NCBI RefSeq assembly: GCF_040581485.1
Contig: NC_090130.1
Coordinates: forward strand, 19,657,656 to 19,721,655
Length of the DNA stretch: 64,000 nucleotides
Direction: 5' to 3'
Source of the DNA: Linepithema humile
Taxonomy: Eukaryota > Arthropoda > Insecta > Hymenoptera > Formicidae
Below the pieces are notes generated by a model that saw nothing but the letters and a program-made list of their open reading frames with translations, did not search any database and was not told the DNA's origin. Positions 29,882 through 41,332 of the stretch are shown here, piece by piece; positions within the stretch are counted from its first letter, which is position 1, and every line of letters begins with the position of its first letter. The position numbers were made by a program, and so were the translations under genes.

Positions 29882-32800
29882 ATACAGGCGCTGATATTAA
29901 CATCATTAAAGCTAACGCATTAGAGCGCGATACACTTGTGTATGTCGATGAAAAAGTAGAAATTCAAGGCATAACCGAAGAAAAGCAACAAACTCTCGGA
30001 ACTGCATACTTACATTCAAATACGGGAGTTCACGAATTTCATGTAGTGTCCAGTAAATTCCCTTTGAAGGAACAAGGAATTATAGGTTCTACATATCTGC
30101 GTCAAGAAAACGCGAAAATTGACTTCAAAACGCGAACGGTAACAATTAGTAATAATCAAAGATACCCATTAGAATTTAGTAATCGAATAACGTTACCGAG
30201 TAGAAGTATTTGCCCTGTGATGTTACAAACGAAACATTATAACATTGATAATGCATTCATAGATCACAAAGAGTTAGAACGTGGTGTTTTTCTAATGAAT
30301 AGCATAGTAAAAGTGAATCACGCGGGAGAAACGTATACATACGTGACAAACACGACTGAAAAAGAAGTAGAACTAGAGTTACCTGAGATCGATGTAGAGC
30401 CAGTGGATATTACCACGAGCCCGAGGGACAGCCCTACATATAAGATAGACTCGGTAATCTCAAATAATGTAACAAAAAGATTAAAATTATTAAAACAGAA
30501 TTTAAGATTAGATCATTTAAATGAAGAAGAAAAACAGTCAATACAACCTATAATCGAAAATTTTAATGATATATTCTATTTACCGGGAGATCAATTAAAA
30601 GGTACTAATAAAATTACACACTCTATAAATACGACAGATAACATCCCTATAAACGTAAAACAATATAGATATCCACCGATCCATAAAAACGAAATTAAAA
30701 ATCAGGTAAATAAATTATTAGATCAGGATATTATTCAACCGTCTGTTTCACCGTATAACTCACCGTTATGGGTAGTGCCGAAAAAACCCGACGTTGATGG
30801 TAACAAACGATGGCGGTTAGTAATAGATTTCCGTAAACTAAATGAAAAAACAGTTGGAGATGCATACCCTTTACCTAACATATCAGATATCTTAGATCAA
30901 TTAGGCAAAGCCAGGTATTTTTCGTGTTTCGATTTAGCCTCAGGCTTTCATCAAATTCCCATGGATCCGCAAGACACCGTAAAAACAGCCTTTAACACGC
31001 CTAACGGTCATTTCGAGTATAAAAAAATGCCATTCGGTTTAAAGAACGCCCCCGCGACGTTTCAACGCCTGATGGATAACGTTTTAACCGGACTACAAGG
31101 AAATGTTTGCTTTGTTTATTTAGACGATATCGTTATATACGCACAAACTTTAGAAGAACATAAACAAAAATTACACCAAATTTTTGAACGAATCAAAGAA
31201 GCTGGTCTTAGCTTACAGCCAGACAAGTGTGAATTTTTCAAGCGCGAATTAACATATTTAGGCCATATAATATCAGATAAGGGAGTTAAACCTAACCCAG
31301 AAAAAATAAAAGCAATCGAGCAATATCCAGTCCCTAAAAATCATAAACAAGTAAAACAATTTTTAGGACTTGTAGGGTACTATCGTAGGTTTATTAAAAA
31401 TTTCAGCAAAATTACAGAACCATTTACCTCGCTCCTCAGAAAAAATGTACCATTTAAATGGGAAATGATGCAACAAATTAATTATGAAAAACTAAAACAG
31501 TTACTATCGAGAGAACCTATTTTACAATATCCAGATTTTGATAAAGAATTTTTATTAACTACTGATGCAAGCGATGAAGGAATCGGTGCAATCTTATCAC
31601 AAGGTGAAATAGGCAGCGATCTTCCCATTGGTTACGCTTCACGAACATTAAATAAAGCAGAAAAAAATTACGATACAACAGAAAAAGAACTTTTAGCTAT
31701 TGTCTGGGCAGTGAAACATTTTCGACCTTACTTGTACGGTAAACCATTTAAAATTATCACGGATCACAAGCCGTTAACTTGGCTCTTTAATGTTAAAGAT
31801 CCATCATCCCGACTAATGCGCTGGCGATTAAAATTAGAAGAATATAATTATAAAGTCGTATACAAAGAAGGAAAACTAAATACAAATGCAGATGCACTCT
31901 CTAGAAATCCGCAAATAATGACCTTTCAGATACAAGCTTCAGGTAGTAGCGATGCGAATTTGAGCTATAGCTTATTTTTACAACACGCACTAAATGATTC
32001 ATTGTGGGAAACAGATAATATAATCCCTCAAATTTCAGGTAGCATAAAAGGTCTTTTAGTGAAAGAAATAAACTCTTCTCCTAAAATTAAAATTTCTCTT
32101 TCTAAAAACGGTAATAAAGCAGAAGACATAACGCTCGCACCGGGAAATATTAAAATTAAGAAAAAGAAGCATCTAACTGAAATAAATCTCGTTACACGCG
32201 AAAATAAAAATACCCCAATAAATATGGAAGATATTTTTAATTGCTTAATTAAACTAAAAGAATATGTAATTGCACATAACCAAACGATAATTTCGATAGC
32301 ACCTATAGGAGACGCTAACAATAAAATAAAAATAACTCAAATGATAAAATATATATTTAAAGATACACCAATTAAAGTATATCTATTAGAATCGTTAACA
32401 CAAGAAATTGTTGATCCAATAATAAAACAAAATATTTTAACAGAACTACATAATTCAGCGATCGGAGGTCACAAAGGCGTAACAAAAACTTTAAAACGAA
32501 TACAACAATACTTCTCATGGGATGGTATGAAACAAGACGTAAAAAATTATATAAAAGCTTGCCATGATTGTCAAAAACGAAAATTAGTTAGAGTAAAAAC
32601 AAGAGCACCCATGTTAATTACTGACACTCCAAGTGAGGCATTTGAAAAGGTAGCGATCGACATTGTGGGTCCCTTGCCGGAAACAGAGGAAGGACATAAA
32701 TACATCTTAACCACACAGGATCAATTAACGAAATTCTGCACGGCTTATCCATTGCTAGACACAAACAGTACGACTATAGCTGATAAAATCGTTAATAAAT

Positions 32801-33492
32801 ATATTTATACCTATGGTTCACCTAAAGAATTGTTGTCCGATCAAGGTAGTAACATTTCAGGAGAGTTAATGAAAGGAATTGCAAAGATCTTTAAAATCAA
32901 ACAGGTAAAAACAAGCGTTTACCACCCTCAGTCAAATGGAGCATTAGAGCGCTCACATCACGTATTAGCTGAATACCTTAAACCATATATTAATCAAAAT
33001 CAAAATAATTGGGATTCATTTCTAGATGCCGCTATGTTCTCTTATAATACCGCTTATCACGAAGGAACAAAAATATCTCCGTACGAACTAGTATTTGGAC
33101 GAAAACCGCGACTTCCTTCCGTACTTGTAGAACCGAGACAAGGAATCACTCACGAGGAATTTCTCGCAGATTTAACGAATAGATTGAATTACTTAAGAAA
33201 AAACGCTAAGAATAATTTACAAAAGGCTAAAGAGTCAGCAAAAGAATATTACGATAAGAAAATGAAACCATTAGTTTTAGATCCGGGAGAATACGTTTAT
33301 GTATTACACGAAACGGTCAGAACAGGCAGTAAAAAATTGTCTGATCAATACGACGGACCATTCCAAATTACACGTAGACTGAACGATGTAAATTATGAAA
33401 TTAAAAGAGGCAAACGCAATCAAATCTTGCATGTCAATAAATTAAAACGCGCATATTTTCCTTTACAGAATGTTGATGTCGATGATGACTAG
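29698..33492 (+). CDS. pol: Gypsy pol polyprotein (PR-RT-RNase H-IN)
   Basis: The frame is open from 29698 with no ATG needed, being made as a gag-pol fusion. Domains in order, numbered from 29875: aspartic protease with LLDTGAD at the very start; reverse transcriptase with VYLDDIVIYA (about 412-421) and LGHIISDKG; RNase H with TTDASDEGIG (about 562); an HHCC integrase zinc domain (HKGV...CHDCQKRK, about 866-905); and a DDE core with DIVGPLP (about 927), LSDQGSN (about 988) and the glutamate in NGALERSHH (about 1025). The integrase ends in a GPF/Y-like DGPFQI region. No stop is present. The 3' end overlaps env by 23 bases. Confidence 0.95.
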   Translation, partial: FTFKLPWPSEKRATSRPNIESRTSDSITRTRARTYTIRTTSRNLISIPFEELRNSGDRFLLDTGADINIIKANALERDTLVYVDEKVEIQGITEEKQQTLGTAYLHSNTGVHEFHVVSSKFPLKEQGIIGSTYLRQENAKIDFKTRTVTISNNQRYPLEFSNRITLPSRSICPVMLQTKHYNIDNAFIDHKELERGVFLMNSIVKVNHAGETYTYVTNTTEKEVELELPEIDVEPVDITTSPRDSPTYKIDSVISNNVTKRLKLLKQNLRLDHLNEEEKQSIQPIIENFNDIFYLPGDQLKGTNKITHSINTTDNIPINVKQYRYPPIHKNEIKNQVNKLLDQDIIQPSVSPYNSPLWVVPKKPDVDGNKRWRLVIDFRKLNEKTVGDAYPLPNISDILDQLGKARYFSCFDLASGFHQIPMDPQDTVKTAFNTPNGHFEYKKMPFGLKNAPATFQRLMDNVLTGLQGNVCFVYLDDIVIYAQTLEEHKQKLHQIFERIKEAGLSLQPDKCEFFKRELTYLGHIISDKGVKPNPEKIKAIEQYPVPKNHKQVKQFLGLVGYYRRFIKNFSKITEPFTSLLRKNVPFKWEMMQQINYEKLKQLLSREPILQYPDFDKEFLLTTDASDEGIGAILSQGEIGSDLPIGYASRTLNKAEKNYDTTEKELLAIVWAVKHFRPYLYGKPFKIITDHKPLTWLFNVKDPSSRLMRWRLKLEEYNYKVVYKEGKLNTNADALSRNPQIMTFQIQASGSSDANLSYSLFLQHALNDSLWETDNIIPQISGSIKGLLVKEINSSPKIKISLSKNGNKAEDITLAPGNIKIKKKKHLTEINLVTRENKNTPINMEDIFNCLIKLKEYVIAHNQTIISIAPIGDANNKIKITQMIKYIFKDTPIKVYLLESLTQEIVDPIIKQNILTELHNSAIGGHKGVTKTLKRIQQYFSWDGMKQDVKNYIKACHDCQKRKLVRVKTRAPMLITDTPSEAFEKVAIDIVGPLPETEEGHKYILTTQDQLTKFCTAYPLLDTNSTTIADKIVNKYIYTYGSPKELLSDQGSNISGELMKGIAKIFKIKQVKTSVYHPQSNGALERSHHVLAEYLKPYINQNQNNWDSFLDAAMFSYNTAYHEGTKISPYELVFGRKPRLPSVLVEPRQGITHEEFLADLTNRLNYLRKNAKNNLQKAKESAKEYYDKKMKPLVLDPGEYVYVLHETVRTGSKKLSDQYDGPFQITRRLNDVNYEIKRGKRNQILHVNKLKRAYFPLQNVDVDDD

Positions 33493-35506
33493 TTCAGAGT
33501 CTTTTGAGGCCTTTACTAACCAACCACTAACGAGACTGGCAGGAGTCTATTTTGAAAACTTAGGCGACCTTCTTATTTTTAGAGACCACTGGAAGTTTAT
33601 TAGTTATGTAAATCTTGCGCCATTGGAAGAAAAAGAAAAAATATTGAAATTTTACGCGGAGAAAATCGAAATCTTATGTTACAGCAGATACCATATGTAC
33701 GGAAACAATATAACATGTTCAGGACTACAAGAATTAGAACGTATTAAACGAAGATTAATAACATTAAAAACAGAGCGAGAAACTATCAACGACATGGTAG
33801 GACGATTCGATGACGAAATCCGTTTCAACAACCGCGGAGCGAGAGTCAAACGTGGTGTATTTGACTTTGTAGGACAAATTTCGAAAATTTTATTTGGCAC
33901 ACTAGATTCATCCGATGCTAATTACTATAATGAACAAATAGATCTCGTCTATAACAATTCAAAACAGCTAACAGAATTATACAAAAAACAAATCAGCATT
34001 ATGCGATCCACGATTAATCAGTTTAGTCTTGCCTTTGCAGAAAATAAACATAAATTTGAGGAAATTGATTTTAATTTGTATAAACTTAACGACGAAATTT
34101 ACAAAAACACGGGAAAATTAAACGCATTACAATTAAACACCGAAACAAATTCATATTTGTTAGAATGTGCCGAATTGATGTTAGAATATGAACTAGATTT
34201 AACAATACTTACCGATGCTATATTACTAGCGCGCCGAGGATTACTCCATCCGAAAATACTTACACCTAGAGAATTATTTAATAATTTAAAAGATTCACAT
34301 TATATGACAAACAACAAAAGATTACCTGTAACTTTAGACCCTAGCCAACTTAATAACCTAATCGATGCTAGCGATTTAAGTATATTTTATAAAAATCATA
34401 GGTTAGTTTACATTTTCGAAATTCCATTAATCGAACAAAATGATTTCATATTATACCATATGATTCCATTACCGATCAAACAGAACGAAGAAAACGTTTA
34501 CGCATTCATAAACCCGCTACACTCGTACATAGGACTCAGAACTGACAAACAATTGTATACACACTTAACCGATCGAGATATCACAAAATGTAAAAAGATT
34601 AACGACGCAATGATTTGCAAACAAACGGACCTATTGTACCAGATTTCGACCGTCCATACTTGCGAATCGGAACTACTGAAATCCGCTAGATTAGAAAACA
34701 TATTGAAAGAATGCGATATCCGTGTAATGAAAATTCATAATACTGTCTGGTATCAATTACAATCTGCAAACTCGTGGCTTTATACTGCGCCGCGGGAGGA
34801 GACCCTTCACATTTTATGTAAAGACGACAAGCCGCGTCAAACACAACTACTTTTAACTGGTTTAGTTAAACTATCCCCGGAATGTGATGCCATTTCGGAT
34901 AATGTATTATTACATACCCAAACTATAAGTATAATCGATACCATTGACAAAGATTTTATTCCTAACGTTAATCTTAGTACAAACAAATTATGCGAAGATA
35001 TCAAAGAAAGTAATGTTAATATTTCAGAGCTTCAATTGTTAAACATTGGTAAAACACCTCACTTAGATATTAATTTGTTAAAAACAGCTAGTTCTAGTTT
35101 GGACGAATTATATAAAGAAGCAAATGAGATAGGCAAACATCACCGAACTAAAACCTTATATGAAAAAACCTTGAGTTGGTTTTATTATATATTATATACT
35201 ATGATAGGATTAGTTATTATCTATATAACGGTAAAATGTTCATTGATTAGTAAGTTCGTTCATATTTTTAAATTATGTTGTATACCTAAGGAAGGCTGCG
35301 TTCAGTATTTTAACAACTGTTTTAATAATAATATAACCACTCGTAGTGCTCATCCGACAGCTACGCAACGCGAAGTTACCTTTATATCTGTACCGACCGA
35401 CAGCGAAGAATCCCTTCGTATCGAAAGAGAGGGACATGGAACAAATAACGAGATCCGACGTTCTCGCTCTCGTAATAATCGATTGTCAAGACTTGAACGC
35501 GTGTGA
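33470..35506 (+). CDS. env: Envelope protein, baculovirus F-like
   Basis: 678 residues. A furin-type site RVKR (about residues 125-129) is followed directly by a hydrophobic GVFDFVGQISKILFG fusion-peptide-like segment. That arrangement is the hallmark shared by errantivirus env and baculovirus F proteins, which mediate membrane fusion. The C-terminal region has one membrane anchor (about 570-595, FYYILYTMIGLVIIYITV) and a cytoplasmic tail. The N-terminus shows no obvious signal peptide, so it may be supplied by a spliced leader exon or be missing. It overlaps pol and is presumably expressed from a spliced RNA. Confidence 0.85.
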   Translation: MLMSMMTSSESFEAFTNQPLTRLAGVYFENLGDLLIFRDHWKFISYVNLAPLEEKEKILKFYAEKIEILCYSRYHMYGNNITCSGLQELERIKRRLITLKTERETINDMVGRFDDEIRFNNRGARVKRGVFDFVGQISKILFGTLDSSDANYYNEQIDLVYNNSKQLTELYKKQISIMRSTINQFSLAFAENKHKFEEIDFNLYKLNDEIYKNTGKLNALQLNTETNSYLLECAELMLEYELDLTILTDAILLARRGLLHPKILTPRELFNNLKDSHYMTNNKRLPVTLDPSQLNNLIDASDLSIFYKNHRLVYIFEIPLIEQNDFILYHMIPLPIKQNEENVYAFINPLHSYIGLRTDKQLYTHLTDRDITKCKKINDAMICKQTDLLYQISTVHTCESELLKSARLENILKECDIRVMKIHNTVWYQLQSANSWLYTAPREETLHILCKDDKPRQTQLLLTGLVKLSPECDAISDNVLLHTQTISIIDTIDKDFIPNVNLSTNKLCEDIKESNVNISELQLLNIGKTPHLDINLLKTASSSLDELYKEANEIGKHHRTKTLYEKTLSWFYYILYTMIGLVIIYITVKCSLISKFVHIFKLCCIPKEGCVQYFNNCFNNNITTRSAHPTATQREVTFISVPTDSEESLRIEREGHGTNNEIRRSRSRNNRLSRLERV

Positions 35507-35741
35507 GACAAAGCACAACTATTGTATCGTTTTAAGGAAATTTAACATTGCGAATTAATGACATAGTATAAGAGCCTATACATGTGTATGTTAGAGTATA
35601 AGACTACGTTATACCTCATTGTTTAGAACATCGTTGAATATTAATTTTTCTGATCATTGTAATACTAGATTAAGTTACTGCGTTAATTTAGAAATAAGAT
35701 CTTAAATGTATTTTTCTACTTCGAGAAAGATCTTCATTCCT

Positions 35742-35752
35742 AAGGGGGGAGA
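35742..35752 (+). other. Polypurine tract
   Basis: A purine run AAGGGGGGAGA directly before the 3' LTR, the usual primer for plus-strand synthesis. Confidence 0.75.
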
Positions 35753-36100
35753 TGTTACGTGCCGCAACTTATAGTTTCTTATATTACTCTTTTTTATTCG
35801 AACCTTTGAACCTTTTTTATCTTTACTCCTTCTTGATCCTAAACACATGACCCTTCGATGACTGCAATAAACATAAACGCTGTCCCTATGCCTAACGCAT
35901 ATTTTCCTTTTGACAAAACCGCTTCCTTCCAATAAACATTCCGCCGCTACGATTTTCCTACAGCATCTTAAACGAAGATCATTCTCGCCAGTTCAGTTCT
36001 CGATCAAAGCTCAAACCAGCAACATCAAATAAAGACTTTTTCCACAAACGTGTCCCGACTTATTCTAAATAATCTATTACGTAGCTATACGCTCGTAACA
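35753..36100 (+). repeat. 3' LTR of the Gypsy element
   Basis: 348 bp, no difference seen from the 5' LTR. Followed by the GCAC target duplication at 36101-36104. Confidence 0.93.
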
Positions 36101-36640
36101 GCACGCCTTTGTTCTCGACCGGTCAGATGGAGATAGCTGTTTGGACCCGGATCTCTCTATCTAACCAACAGTCTCGGTCACGTGTTCACAGCTACTATTA
36201 GTTCTACAAACATTCGCCTTCATAAAAATAAAATTTTATGCTTTAAAATAAAATTGTTGGATAATTATAAAATTTATATGTTGAAATTTATTTTTATATT
36301 ATAAAATTATTTAATAAAAACAATGTATATTGTTTAATAAAAATTGTTAATATATAACATGTATGTATACATATATATTAAATAAAAAAACTTAATACAT
36401 TTAAACACTTCTATATTTTATTTGTTTAAATATTATAATTTTGTTACATTTATTAATTATAATATCACAATTAAATCACAATTGAAATTAAAGTAAAACA
36501 AAATTAATATACATTTAAAATAAAATATATAATTAAAATAAAATCAAATAACAAATCACAATTGCCTCAAATTAAAATATTGCACAATGCACATTGTGAC
36601 TAAAGAAAAACGAAGCAAAATAAAGATGAACAAGAAACGA
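36101..36640. other. P2 subterminal region; AT-rich, no gene
   Basis: Continues the P2 left end beyond the Gypsy insertion. The first 100 bases are an imperfect inverse of 40200-40310 (for example GGACCCGGATCTCTCTATCT versus AGATAGAAAGAGAAATCCGG), i.e. subterminal inverted repeats. The rest is AT-rich, with no ORF. Confidence 0.6.
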
Positions 36641-39502
36641 TTATACGTGACTAAATAAAATAGTTTTATGCAATTTTGCGCGTTTTGTTCCACGTTCTTT
36701 TAAATGTCGTTCTGTCATTTTTTTACAAAAAGTCAAAATGCGAAGTTTTATATACTTCATTGCTATTACTTTAATTATTTGAATTTCATGCAAATCTTCA
36801 CTTCCCGTATTATCAAGAAGAGGATGTTCAGGTATAAATAATTGTTTTATTTTAGGCAATAATAATTGCATGACTCTGATTACAATATTTTGTTTAAAAG
36901 AATTATTCTGTATGTGACCTGAAGCTAATTCTATTTTGAAAGCTTTTTCTGTAGTTTGAACAATTTGAAACGCAACATTTGATGGATAATAAAGTTTTCC
37001 TCGATTAACAAAAGAAGTGAATGAATTGTATTTATTGATATTAATTGCATAAGTATGAAATGTATTACATCTTTCCATATTTCTTTCTATTAAAATATTT
37101 ATGCAATGATGGCAATGTATTTCAGTAAGAAGTGTACGAATAATAGAACCCGTTATATAATATAAAATATTTTGTTGAAGAAACGATAAATTTACATTAT
37201 CTATTAAATTTGATAGGGCTTGCAATTCTTCTTCATTTATATTTATACAATTATCATCATGTATTGTACGTTTTGGCGTTCGAAATTTTAAAATAGAGGG
37301 TACTTCGTAATTGTCACTTAAACAATTTGCATTAAAACTAGCACGTACAGAATTACGAAACAAAAGTTGCCGTAAAGCCCATTTAAACTGTAATGCATTA
37401 GGATTATCATTCCATCCACCACGTCCTCTTATGCATGAAAAAAATAATTCTAAATGATCTTGAGAACACTTATATGCTAAAAAATATCGTAAAGCGTTTA
37501 CTTCTTTGTACAATAGATCGTGTGCTAAATTGTAAAAACTTTGACAATTTATAACAAATCCTAGTGCAAAAGTACTTCGAGAATGGACAAAAATATTAAT
37601 GTCATTTATTTTTAAACTCGAAATGTATGTGATGCTATCATCAAAAAATTGTTTGACTAATTTTAAGTTGTTAATCGTCATAGGTGACTTAAAACCTGTA
37701 CCAAAACCGTTTCTTGTATTCATCGTGTCAAATAATCTATCAATGATACGAATAAATTCTGTTGTTGCTTCACTATTTATAAAGTTTTTATCTCCACTTG
37801 TTCTAAGAAAATCTATTGCATCAGCAACACCACTACTTAATACCTGTGCTGCCAAAAGTACATTCATTTTCTTATTTGAAAAATTAACGTGATTATAACT
37901 TAATTTATTAGCAAGTTTTAAATCTGCTTCTTCTTGAATTGTATGCAGTTTTTTAATATAACTGAATGAGATTAAGCCAGCTTTAGATGAAATATTTGTT
38001 TCTGCTAAGGCATTACGTGCTAATTTAACCATGTGACATGGATCCATTATACAATAAACATTTGACTTATTTTGTGGATGTTTAAAAAAGGTTTTTATAT
38101 TGTCAGTAGATAGATTACATCCAAGTAATTTAAACGTTGAAAGGTTTGTTTTTGTTCCATCACATGTTAATGAACGTACTATTACGCCTACTTCATATAA
38201 TTTTTCAATTGCACATTTTATTAGTTGTGCTTGCATATTTGCATTTATTTTGTTAATAAAAAAATATGCAATTGGGCATTTAAACTTATTTGTATATGAA
38301 ACTATTTGAAAAACTAATACTTCTGTAGCTAAATCTTGAGAATCAATATTTAAGATATCACCATAATCAACATAGCCTCTGTTTTTATCGGTTTTTATAT
38401 CATGTATAATTTGAGTACGAATTGCCATTGAGTCAAATATTAAAGCTACATCTTTCAAAAATTGCTTTTGTGGTATTTCTGTTTCTAAATATTTAAAAAT
38501 TTCCGAAAGAAAACCTACTTCACAATTATAATTTCCAAGCCATTTTCGTAACATCGACGGATGTGGTAAACACAATGTTTCTCGAAGCGTGTCATATCCT
38601 TTAGGACTATAAAAATATAGTGTTAATGCAAATTGTTTCATTTCTTGCGTGTATCGTCTTTGCGTTGAAACAACATTATTATTATGATATTCATTTAAAA
38701 TAATTTGTAACTTAGAATCACTAAAATTATTCAGTAATATTTTTTCCAGATCTGTGTTTGTGTCATGATTCGTTTTAAACGTTTCAACAATGTTCCGTGT
38801 TGTTTTAATAGTTTTTTCTCGACGATGTAAACGTTTTTGTAAAATGTGTATTTTTTTCAATAATTCACCTTCTCTTCGCTCTTGTTCTGTTGCCGTCTTT
38901 ATTACATTAGAATTAAGCATGCAAATATCCATTTGTTCATCCACTTGTTTATCTAATATTTTTTTAGTTGTTTTTCTCTACCAAAATCAAATAAATATTT
39001 TATACACACACGCACATATTAAAAATATTAAGATATATATTTAAAGCTATCACACACATCTGTACGTAATGTTACAAATGCCTTAAAGCGTTCTTTCACT
39101 GCTTTTCTATTTATTGAAAAGAAAGAGAAAAAACACATTTCAAAGCATTTGTAACATAAAATAAACTCCAGTCTCTTTGGATAAACTATAGTGTGTATAT
39201 TCTCAATATTGTTCATTTCTCAGTGACATCAAATGTAGCAGTCTATTGTGAGATGCAATGAATGACAAATTAACTTTAATGACAAATATATTTACTTTTA
39301 TGCTTCTAATTATATTACCAACTTACAATATGTACAAGTATAAAAGCGTAACTAAATATATATAATATACATAAAATTGTGTATATATCAATATTCAGAT
39401 AATTGAAACAATCGCTGAATTGAGTCGTAGATACATCCCGATTAATCAGATTCAAATATATATATATACACAATCGATTTCAATTATATACACACATTGA
39501 TT

Positions 39503-39566
<64 letters not shown>

Positions 39567-40143
39567 GTATTTTATAATAAGAATCCAGACAGAATGCATG
39601 TCTAAAATTGGAAGAAGATCCTAGAGATCCTGAAAATGTGTCTGTTATAGACAGTATCTGGGAAAAAATTTATTTTTACAATAGTAAATTAAAATATTTT
39701 CAATAAACCATACCTCAATATTCTCTTTATCTGCATCATTGCTAGATGTTATATAAAAAATTGACGGACTTGCATCTTTGAATAATAGATTTTTTGCTGT
39801 TCGTAATACATAGGAATCACGTGAAAAATGCTTGCTACATATATATGTGTGCTGTTTTAGGGGCAAGTCCAACAAATCTTTTGGTATAGACATTATCCAT
39901 TTTTTATATTTTTTATTATCTTTCATAGGAAAGCTGAAAAATATTTATTAAATACTATAAAATGTACATACACAAGCACATGCACACACGCACATAATTA
40001 TACATATATATCTATATATATTTATACATTATAAAATATAAATAATATATTTATCAATTTTAATTTTAATACCTGTGAAAAGAAAATTCCATATTGCTAT
40101 CGCTGCTGTTTAAACAATTTTTTAGGCCACAAATTTTTCCCAT
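36641..40143 (-). CDS. P2 transposase, THAP9/P-element type, intact
   Basis: Three exons on the minus strand: 40143-40073, 39933-39714, 38977-36641. All junctions are GT/AG and the total of 2628 bases gives 875 residues with no stop. Exons 1-2 encode a THAP zinc finger (CGLKNC, the W in KKWI, ICSKHF), which in P-elements binds the element ends. A coiled coil follows (leucine-rich, about residues 120-160), then the catalytic RNase H-like domain: SPKGYDTLRE, ALIFDSMAIR (first Asp), SLTCDGTKTNLS (second Asp), FMDPCH-like IMDPCHMVKLARN, and QDHLELFFSCIRG with the terminal acidic residues. The C-terminus has a YYITGSI region. It appears functional, although the element is split by the Gypsy in one TIR. 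Confidence 0.9.
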
Positions 40144-40395
40144 GCTTGACAGATAAATAACAAATTGTCCTATATGTATATAAATGGTATATATGTATGC
40201 GCAAGGCGAATGTTTTCAGCTAAGAGAGTAGACGAGATAGAAAGAGAAATCCGGTACCAAGTCGCCGCCTTGTCTGACCGTTTTGTCGAATGGAGGGGGT
40301 AGCCTGTGCTCCTTCCAGTATGGTATATAGTTCAATGCAAGAATGATACACCTTATATTTTTACATCATGAGCGGGAAGACCGCGCTAGCAGCAC

Positions 40396-41185
40396 CGCGG
40401 TAGGGGAGGCACGCAACAAGCGAGAATCGCTTACGTCACGCGTCCGTGTGCGCTCGGCCGACTGGTGTGTAGAAGCGAGCATCTGTCTCGCTTCCACCGA
40501 AGCTTCTAAACACGAGCCGACAACAGCGTACGATAAATGTTAAAAAGCAAGCGTTTCTAAGGTGAGTGGGCCGAGTAACTAGAATATTAGAGATCCCGTG
40601 TTCGAGACCTGCTTCTTGCTACATTTTTTTTGCATTAGTTTCTAATAGTTCTAACTATTACTAATGAATAATGTCATAATTTTTTGGCTAAAAAATATTC
40701 TTTTATATTTATTAAAAATATTTGCATATGTAATAGTAACTAAACATATTGATTAGCTATTGTTAATATATAGAAAAATAATTAAATAATTTTACAACAA
40801 AATACTAGTTCAACATATGCGAATATCATAAATAAATATAATATTTTATAGCTAAAAAAACTTTTATAATTTTTTTTATTGTACTTGTTTATATATATTT
40901 CTTTAATTTTGAACTGTTACATACAAATGCAAAAAAAAGTTGCAAGAAGCACATTTCGGACACGGAATTTCTAATATTGTACCTACTCGGCCCACTCACC
41001 TTAGAAACGCTTGCTTCTTAGCATTTATCGTACGCTGCTGTCTGCTCGTGTTTAGAAGCTTCGATAGAAAGGAGACAGATGTATGCTCGCTTCTACATAC
41101 CGGTCGGCCGAGCGCACACGGACGCGTGACGTAAGCGATTCTCGCCTGTGTGCGTGCCTTTCCTACCGCGAGCGGTACTCTCGAT
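40396..41185. mobile_element. Fold-back element with tRNA-like box B
   Basis: Arms of about 350 bp (40396-40745 and 40805-41185) are inverted. Both carry TACGTCACGCGTCCGTGTGC and AAGCAAGCGTTTC/GAAACGCTTGCTT. The left arm includes GTTCGAGACC (40600-40609), which matches a pol III box B, about 35 bases after a GAGTGGGCCGAGTAACTAG stretch that is loosely box A-like. A related element lies at 50149-50800. Confidence 0.65.
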
Positions 41186-41332
41186 GCTCTCGATGCAGAA
41201 CTTGGTATCACTGCACTGATTCAGATAATTGCATTATTGTTACATACACACGACTTCAATAAATGTCTGTGTATAAATTAATTTCACAAATTTACAACAC
41301 TGACGTTTTAACGCGTAGGCTATGTTTTATTT

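Larger units (their letters stand above)
27736..36100 (+). mobile_element. Complete Gypsy/errantivirus-like LTR element with env
   Basis: 8365 bp, bounded by two 348-bp LTRs that I read as identical, with 4-bp target duplication GCAC (27732-27735 and 36101-36104). Internal order: PBS, gag, pol (protease, RT, RNase H, integrase), env, polypurine tract. All three frames are open. Identical LTRs mean very recent insertion, since they are copied from one template. It is the youngest layer of the nest. Confidence 0.95.
27704..40337 (-). mobile_element. P2: P-element inserted in P1, interrupted by a Gypsy
   Basis: TIRs of about 32 bp with one mismatch begin CATTGAACTATATACCATAC at 27704 and end with the inverse at 40337. 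The 8-bp target duplication CAAGAATG is at 27696-27703 and 40338-40345. Without the Gypsy insertion (8365 bp plus 4-bp duplication) the element is about 4.27 kb. It encodes an intact three-exon THAP transposase (36641-40143). The Gypsy element landed at the last bases of its left TIR. Confidence 0.93.
23442..40370 (-). mobile_element. P1: P-element with P2 and a Gypsy nested inside
   Basis: Left TIR starts CATGATGTAAGAATATAAGG at 23442. The right TIR is its inverted copy ending CATCATG at 40370, with 28 of 29 matches over CATGATG...TATCATT. The 8-bp target duplication AGCGGGAA flanks both ends (23434-23441 and 40371-40378). Eight-base duplications and TIRs starting CA are P-element features. 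Removing the P2 insertion (27704-40337 and one 8-bp duplication) leaves about 4.29 kb. The transposase within (23846-27580) is decayed. Its right TIR contains the target site of P2. Confidence 0.92.

Noticed and set aside
40560..40640. Possible genuine tRNA gene
   Set aside because: Only the box B-like motif is convincing; I could not draw an acceptor stem and cloverleaf.
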